Source of the DNA: an uncultured Methylotenera sp.
Lineage (GTDB): Bacteria; Pseudomonadota; Gammaproteobacteria; Burkholderiales; Methylophilaceae
Assembly (NCBI GenBank): GCA_937957775.1
Contig: CALFXV010000195.1
Location: forward strand, 1-10,649
Direction of reading: 5' to 3'
Length of the DNA stretch: 10,649 nt
A program made the position numbers and the translations under genes. Below the pieces are notes generated by a model. That model worked only from the letters and a program-made list of their open reading frames with translations. It was not told the DNA's origin and did not search any database. Numbering within the stretch: the stretch's first letter is position 1; each line of letters starts with the position of its first letter. Positions 6,125 to 10,649 of the stretch are shown in pieces.

Positions 6125-7126
6125 CTAATGGTTTCTGGCTATGGCGAAGTCCGCCAAGGCTAACATCGCTTGCTTGTAAGGCGAATCAGCAAAGTGCGCT
6201 AAACAATCGCAAGCGGCTTGGGCTTCTGCGCTGGCCAGTTGCAATACGTAAGCCTGCGCGCCTGTCCGATTTACTGCGCTCAATACCGTGTCTAAATCCG
6301 CTAGGCCGCCCTGTTCTATGGCCAGTTTGATGGCGGCGCTTTCCTCGGCATTGCCATGGCGCATGGCGTACAGTAGGGGTAAAGTAGGCTTGCCTTCACT
6401 TAAGTCGTCCCCTATGTTCTTGCCTATTTCTTGCGCGTCGCCGCTTAAATCCAAGACGTCGTCTATTAATTGAAAGGCCGTTCCTATGTGCATGCCGTAT
6501 TGGCCAAGGGCTAGTTCATCGCTGGCGCTAGCATGACTGATGATGGCACCAAGTTGAGCCGAGGCTTCAAATAACTTAGCGGTTTTGAAACGAATCACTT
6601 GCAGGTAATCGGCATCGCTCAGATCGGCATTGTGCACGTTCAATAATTGCAATACCTCGCCCTCGGCTATGGTATTGGTGGCGTGGCTTAATATTTCCAT
6701 GACGCGCATATTTTGCACCGCCACCATCATTTGAAACGCGCGCGAGTAGACGAAATCGCCTACCAACACGCTGGCTGGGTTGCCGAATACCGCGTTGGCG
6801 GTGTGCTTGCCGCGGCGTTTGGATGATTCGTCTACCACGTCGTCGTGCAGCAAGGTGGCGGTATGAATGAATTCCACCACGGCTGCTAGTTGGTGGTGTT
6901 CGGCTTTAACTTTGCCGAATAAGCCGGCGGCCAATAATACCAACATAGGGCGTAAGCGTTTGCCACCACTGTTAATAATGTAATGCGCGACTTGGTTGAC
7001 CAGCGTCACCTCGGAATGCAGCGCATGTTCAATCACGCCATACACCGCCTCGATGTCGCTTGCTATGCAAGCTTGTATGGAGGCTAAGGCGGGATTTTTT
7101 GTAAGATCTGGCTGGGCGGTAGTCAT
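6125..7126 (-). CDS. ispB: Octaprenyl diphosphate synthase (trans-polyprenyl synthase)
   Basis: IspB extends farnesyl diphosphate with isopentenyl units to make the long side chain of ubiquinone. With the start at 7126 the protein has 333 residues, near the family norm. Visible motifs are GGKRLRP (54-60), the first aspartate-rich motif DDVVD (95-99) with RRGK after it, and the second, DDVLD (222-226), followed by GDDLSEGKPTLPLL. Chain length cannot be read with certainty, so a nona- or heptaprenyl product is possible. A longer frame opens at GTG 7177, but that codon lies inside a likely extended -10 element, so I prefer ATG 7126, although it lacks a good Shine-Dalgarno. Divergence from rplU-rpmA is the usual arrangement, as in E. 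coli. Confidence 0.94.
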   Translation of the reverse strand: MTTAQPDLTKNPALASIQACIASDIEAVYGVIEHALHSEVTLVNQVAHYIINSGGKRLRPMLVLLAAGLFGKVKAEHHQLAAVVEFIHTATLLHDDVVDESSKRRGKHTANAVFGNPASVLVGDFVYSRAFQMMVAVQNMRVMEILSHATNTIAEGEVLQLLNVHNADLSDADYLQVIRFKTAKLFEASAQLGAIISHASASDELALGQYGMHIGTAFQLIDDVLDLSGDAQEIGKNIGDDLSEGKPTLPLLYAMRHGNAEESAAIKLAIEQGGLADLDTVLSAVNRTGAQAYVLQLASAEAQAACDCLAHFADSPYKQAMLALADFAIARNH

Positions 7127-7167
7127 GCGTAAGTATTGAGCTGAGTAGGCTTTAAAATTAAGCCCGC

Positions 7168-7176
7168 ATTTTAACA
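7168..7176 (-). promoter_or_regulatory. Possible extended -10 promoter for ispB
   Basis: On the minus strand TGTTAAAAT (7176-7168) is an extended -10 element (TGn plus TAAAAT). The -35 region (CATAAA at 17 bp) is poor, which extended -10 promoters tolerate. The predicted start near 7161 would give a leader of about 35 bases before ATG 7126, and would exclude the upstream GTG at 7177. Confidence 0.4.
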
Positions 7177-7227
7177 CAGGCCTAATTGGTTTTATGCCTG
7201 CACTAAAGAACTTATCGATTAAAATAG

Positions 7228-7255
7228 GCGGCGCAAAAGCCGCTAAATCTTTTTT
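7228..7255 (+). terminator. Weak hairpin with T run between ispB and rplU
   Basis: GCGGC (7228-7232) can pair with GCCGC (7239-7243) around a six-base loop, and TTTTTT follows at 7250-7255 after six unpaired bases. A second small hairpin, AATCT/AGATT, encloses the T run. The gap between stem and T run is longer than in a good terminator. If it works, it would stop plus-strand transcripts entering from ispB antisense, ahead of the rplU promoter. Confidence 0.3.
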
Positions 7256-7276
7256 AGATTAGCTTGCGATTAGGAT

Positions 7277-7304
7277 TTGCTTTGCTACATTATTTGCGTA
7301 TAAT
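7277..7304 (+). promoter_or_regulatory. Promoter of rplU-rpmA
   Basis: TTGCTT (7277-7282) and a perfect TATAAT (7299-7304) are separated by 16 bp, a good sigma-70-type promoter. The predicted start near 7311 gives a leader of about 30 bases that carries the AAGG ribosome site at 7331-7334. Confidence 0.7.
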
Positions 7305-7341
7305 GCCGAGTTCTTCAGAAAGCGTAATTTAAGGCTCAATC

Positions 7342-7707
7342 ATGTATGCAGTAATTAAAACTGGTGGTAAACAATATCGCGTCAATGCAGGCGAGCGATT
7401 AAAAGTTGAAAAATTAGAAGTTGAAGTTGGCGGTACGGTTACGCTGGATCAAATTTTAATGGTTTCAGACGGCACGACAACAACCATAGGTTCACCTATT
7501 ATTAATGGTGCAACGGTTACAGCTACGGTGCTTGCGCACGGTCGTGGTGACAAGGTGATGATTTTTAAATTCCGTCGTCGTAAACATTATCGTAAAACAC
7601 AAGGCCACCGCCAAAGTTTTACAGAGATTCAAATTGGTGAAATTTTAGCTGCAGGCCAAGCCGCTGCTAAACCAGCCAAAGCTAAAGCGGCTAAAGCAGC
7701 TGCATAA
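7342..7707 (+). CDS. rplU: 50S ribosomal protein L21
   Basis: L21 binds 23S rRNA in the large subunit. The protein starts [14 protein letters not shown] and contains the conserved [23 protein letters not shown] segment (about 74-96) that contacts rRNA. At 121 residues it is about 18 longer than E. coli L21 (103), because of a C-terminal tail rich in Ala and Lys ([14 protein letters not shown]). Such tails are common and probably disordered; they may help RNA binding. AAGG at 7331-7334 lies 7 bases before the ATG. Codon use is more biased than in nearby genes, with many GGT and CGT codons, as expected for high expression. rpmA follows 32 bp downstream. Confidence 0.97.
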   Translation: MYAVIKTGGKQYRVNAGERLKVEKLEVEVGGTVTLDQILMVSDGTTTTIGSPIINGATVTATVLAHGRGDKVMIFKFRRRKHYRKTQGHRQSFTEIQIGEILAAGQAAAKPAKAKAAKAAA

Positions 7708-7739
7708 TTGACGCAATCAATAAGACTTAAGGATTAATC

Positions 7740-8000
7740 ATGGCACACAAAAAAGCAGGCGGTAGTTCACGTAACGGTCGCGATTCTCACTCCCAACGAC
7801 TAGGTGTTAAAGCCTTCGGCGAAACAGTGGTGACAGCAGGCAGCATCATCGTGCGTCAGCGCGGTACAAAAATGCACGCTGGTGAAAACGTAGGCATGGG
7901 TAAAGACCATACTTTGTACGCTAAAGCGGCTGGTAAAGTGTCTTTTGCAGTTAAAGGCGCATTAAAACGCCACACTGTAAGCATCATTGTTGCTGCTTAA
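7740..8000 (+). CDS. rpmA: 50S ribosomal protein L27
   Basis: L27 sits at the peptidyl transferase centre, where its N-terminal tail reaches the tRNA acceptor ends. The protein has 86 residues and begins [20 protein letters not shown]. The tail starts directly after the initiator Met, without the cleavable extension found in Firmicutes and relatives. [19 protein letters not shown] (about 35-53) and KDHTLYA are the other family marks. AAGGA at 7729-7733 is 6 bases before the ATG. It is cotranscribed with rplU and followed by an intrinsic terminator at 8021-8047. Confidence 0.98.
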   Translation: MAHKKAGGSSRNGRDSHSQRLGVKAFGETVVTAGSIIVRQRGTKMHAGENVGMGKDHTLYAKAAGKVSFAVKGALKRHTVSIIVAA

Positions 8001-8031
8001 GTTAAAGTAGCAATGGTCAAAGCCTCATCGT

Positions 8032-9172
<1,141 letters not shown>

Positions 9173-9173
9173 G

Positions 9174-10307
9174 ATGACAACGCTGGAATTTAAATCGCTG
9201 CTAGTGGATGCCAAAGTGATCGTAGTTAAGGTCGGATCCAGCCTGGTCACTAACGATGGCAATGGCCTGGATAAATTGGCGATTGCCGCTTGGGCCACGC
9301 AAATAGCCAATCTGGTGGCGCAAGGCAAGCAAGTCATATTGGTTTCCAGTGGCGCCGTGGCAGAAGGTATGCAGCGTTTAGGTTGGAAAAAACGCCCAAC
9401 GGCCGTCAATGAATTGCAGGCCGCGGCGGCGGTGGGGCAAATGGGTTTGGTGCAAATGTACGAATCCTGTTTCAGTCAGCACCAATTGCACACCGCGCAA
9501 TTGCTGTTAACCCACGACGATTTAGCCGACAGAAAACGCTACCTGAATGCGCGTAGCACCTTGCGTACCTTGTTGGATTTAAAAGTTATACCCATCATCA
9601 ACGAAAACGACACCGTGGTGACCGATGAGATTCGTTTTGGGGACAACGATACCTTGGGTTCCTTGGTGGCCAATTTAATAGAAGCCGATGCCTTGGTGAT
9701 TTTGACCGATCAACGTGGCTTGTATTCCGCCGATCCTAGGCAAGATAAACAGGCGCGCTTTATTGATTATGCGCTAGCAGGGGATGCGGCATTGGAAAAA
9801 ATGGCCGGCGGTGCTGGCAGCAGCGTCGGTACCGGTGGCATGCTAACTAAAGTCTTGGCAGCCAAACGCGCCTCACGCAGTGGCGCCCACACCATCATTG
9901 CATCCGGTCGCGAGGCCGATGTGCTGGTGCGCCTGGCCGCAGGCGAGCGCATAGGCACGCATTTGCAAACCACAGAGATGAAAACCACCGCCCGCAAACA
10001 GTGGTTAGCCGATCATCTGCAGTTGCGCGGTAAATTAAGCTTGGATGCCGGCGCCATTAAAGTGCTGAAATTAGAAGGTAAAAGCCTGCTGGCCATTGGC
10101 GTCACGGCGGTGGAAGGGCATTTTGAGCGCGGTGAAGTGGTGGCTTGTTGCGACGCCGAGGGTCATGAAATTGCCCGTGGTTTGGTGAATTATTCGTCGG
10201 CAGAAGCCTTGCGCATCATGCGCCAACCCAGCGCCGACATCGAAAAAATATTAGGCTACGTGGAGGCTTCCGAGCTCATCCATAGGGATAATTTAGTGTT
10301 AATGTAA
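9174..10307 (+). CDS. proB: Glutamate 5-kinase
   Basis: ProB phosphorylates glutamate with ATP, the first and feedback-controlled step of proline synthesis. The 377-residue protein has the amino acid kinase domain and a C-terminal PUA domain. Key stretches are [10 protein letters not shown] (17-26), [10 protein letters not shown] (56-65), INENDTV (142-148) and FGDND (155-159) for glutamate binding, [13 protein letters not shown] (177-189), and the phosphate-binding GTGGMLTK (219-226). The PUA domain spans about 284-360 and is common in long ProB proteins. The ATG is one base after the obgE stop and lacks a clear Shine-Dalgarno, so coupling to obgE translation is likely. The obgE-proB pair is common in Betaproteobacteria. 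The reductase gene proA is not in the window. Confidence 0.96.
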   Translation: MTTLEFKSLLVDAKVIVVKVGSSLVTNDGNGLDKLAIAAWATQIANLVAQGKQVILVSSGAVAEGMQRLGWKKRPTAVNELQAAAAVGQMGLVQMYESCFSQHQLHTAQLLLTHDDLADRKRYLNARSTLRTLLDLKVIPIINENDTVVTDEIRFGDNDTLGSLVANLIEADALVILTDQRGLYSADPRQDKQARFIDYALAGDAALEKMAGGAGSSVGTGGMLTKVLAAKRASRSGAHTIIASGREADVLVRLAAGERIGTHLQTTEMKTTARKQWLADHLQLRGKLSLDAGAIKVLKLEGKSLLAIGVTAVEGHFERGEVVACCDAEGHEIARGLVNYSSAEALRIMRQPSADIEKILGYVEASELIHRDNLVLM

Positions 10308-10363
10308 TTTTTTGGCAGGCCGCATGCCGCTTAATTAAGTGTGGCTAAAAAGAAGGAATAACA

Positions 10364-10649
10364 ATGAAAAAACAAGCATTAGTCGCCATCATTATGGGAT
10401 CCGATAGCGATTGGCCTATTATGAAAGCCGCTGCGCAAATGTTGGCTGATTTTGATATCGCCTACACCGCGCAAGTGGTTTCTGCCCATCGTACGCCGGA
10501 TTTAATGTTTAGCTTTGCTGAAACAGCGGCCAAAAAAGGCTACCAAGTGATCATTGCTGGCGCTGGCGGCGCCGCCCATTTGCCCGGCATGGTGGCGGCT
10601 AAAACCACCTTGCCTGTATTGGGTGTGCCGGTTCCGTCCAAGCATTTGC
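10364..10649 (+). CDS. purE: N5-carboxyaminoimidazole ribonucleotide mutase, N-terminal part (cut by window end)
   Basis: PurE (class I) converts N5-CAIR to CAIR in purine synthesis, usually with PurK. The visible 95 residues are in frame to the window edge: MGSDSDWP (11-18) for phosphate binding, SAHRTPD (40-46) with the catalytic His42, and an [15 protein letters not shown] stretch (65-79) with the second active-site region. About 70 more residues are expected. The start is strong: AAGGA at 10353-10357, 6 bases before the ATG. The 56-bp gap after proB contains TTGGCA (10312-10317) but no good -10 box, so purE could be read from obgE-proB or from a weak promoter of its own. Confidence 0.95.
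   Translation, partial: MKKQALVAIIMGSDSDWPIMKAAAQMLADFDIAYTAQVVSAHRTPDLMFSFAETAAKKGYQVIIAGAGGAAHLPGMVAAKTTLPVLGVPVPSKHL

Noticed and set aside
6114..6139. Bidirectional terminator between the 5735 gene and ispB (GCCAGA / TCTGGC)
   Set aside because: The stem is six pairs with a 14-base loop and no T run on either strand.
10312..10341. Promoter for purE with TTGGCA as -35
   Set aside because: The -35 is five of six to consensus, but no -10 box of quality lies 15-19 bp downstream.

Overview
The window is a compact, mostly housekeeping stretch of a Gram-negative chromosome, most likely a betaproteobacterium of the Nitrosomonadales/Methylophilaceae type. Supporting this are the order ispB / rplU-rpmA-obgE-proB, the order pilD-coaE-zapD-yacG, a bifunctional-type argJ followed by a Nudix/ThiE-like fusion gene, and base composition near 50% G+C by eye. 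The lineage is inferred from gene order and protein style, not from a search. I see no tRNA, rRNA, CRISPR array, insertion sequence, prophage gene or toxin-antitoxin pair, and no block with clearly foreign base composition.

Layout. Plus strand, 1-2345: the last codons of cysS, then argJ (arginine biosynthesis), then a Nudix hydrolase fused to a ThiE/TenI-like domain that overlaps argJ by 20 bp. Minus strand, 5498 down to 2368: pilD (type IV prepilin peptidase), coaE (last step of CoA synthesis), zapD (FtsZ-ring bundling), yacG (zinc protein, gyrase inhibitor family) and a periplasmic PCu(A)C copper chaperone, read in that order. This group converges on the Nudix gene with only 22 bp between the stop codons and no visible intrinsic terminator. 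Plus strand, 5735-6103: an unrecognised acidic 122-residue protein with its own -10 box. Minus strand, 6125-7126: ispB, the quinone side-chain prenyl synthase. Plus strand, 7342 to the end: rplU-rpmA, an intrinsic terminator, obgE-proB, then purE, cut by the window end.

How the parts relate. The ispB-rplU intergenic region appears to hold divergent promoters. The rpmA terminator separates the ribosomal protein pair from obgE-proB. A second promoter can be read immediately after it, and its predicted start site falls on the obgE ATG, so obgE may be made from a leaderless message. The pilD-coaE-zapD-yacG cluster combines envelope export, cofactor synthesis and division functions, as in many Proteobacteria, with a copper chaperone attached at its end.

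No clearly new multi-gene system is visible. The best leads are small: the possible leaderless obgE, the pilD leader with nested inverted repeats and two short ORFs, the uncharacterised gene at 5735, the Nudix/ThiE-like fusion, and short duplications that straddle stop codons.
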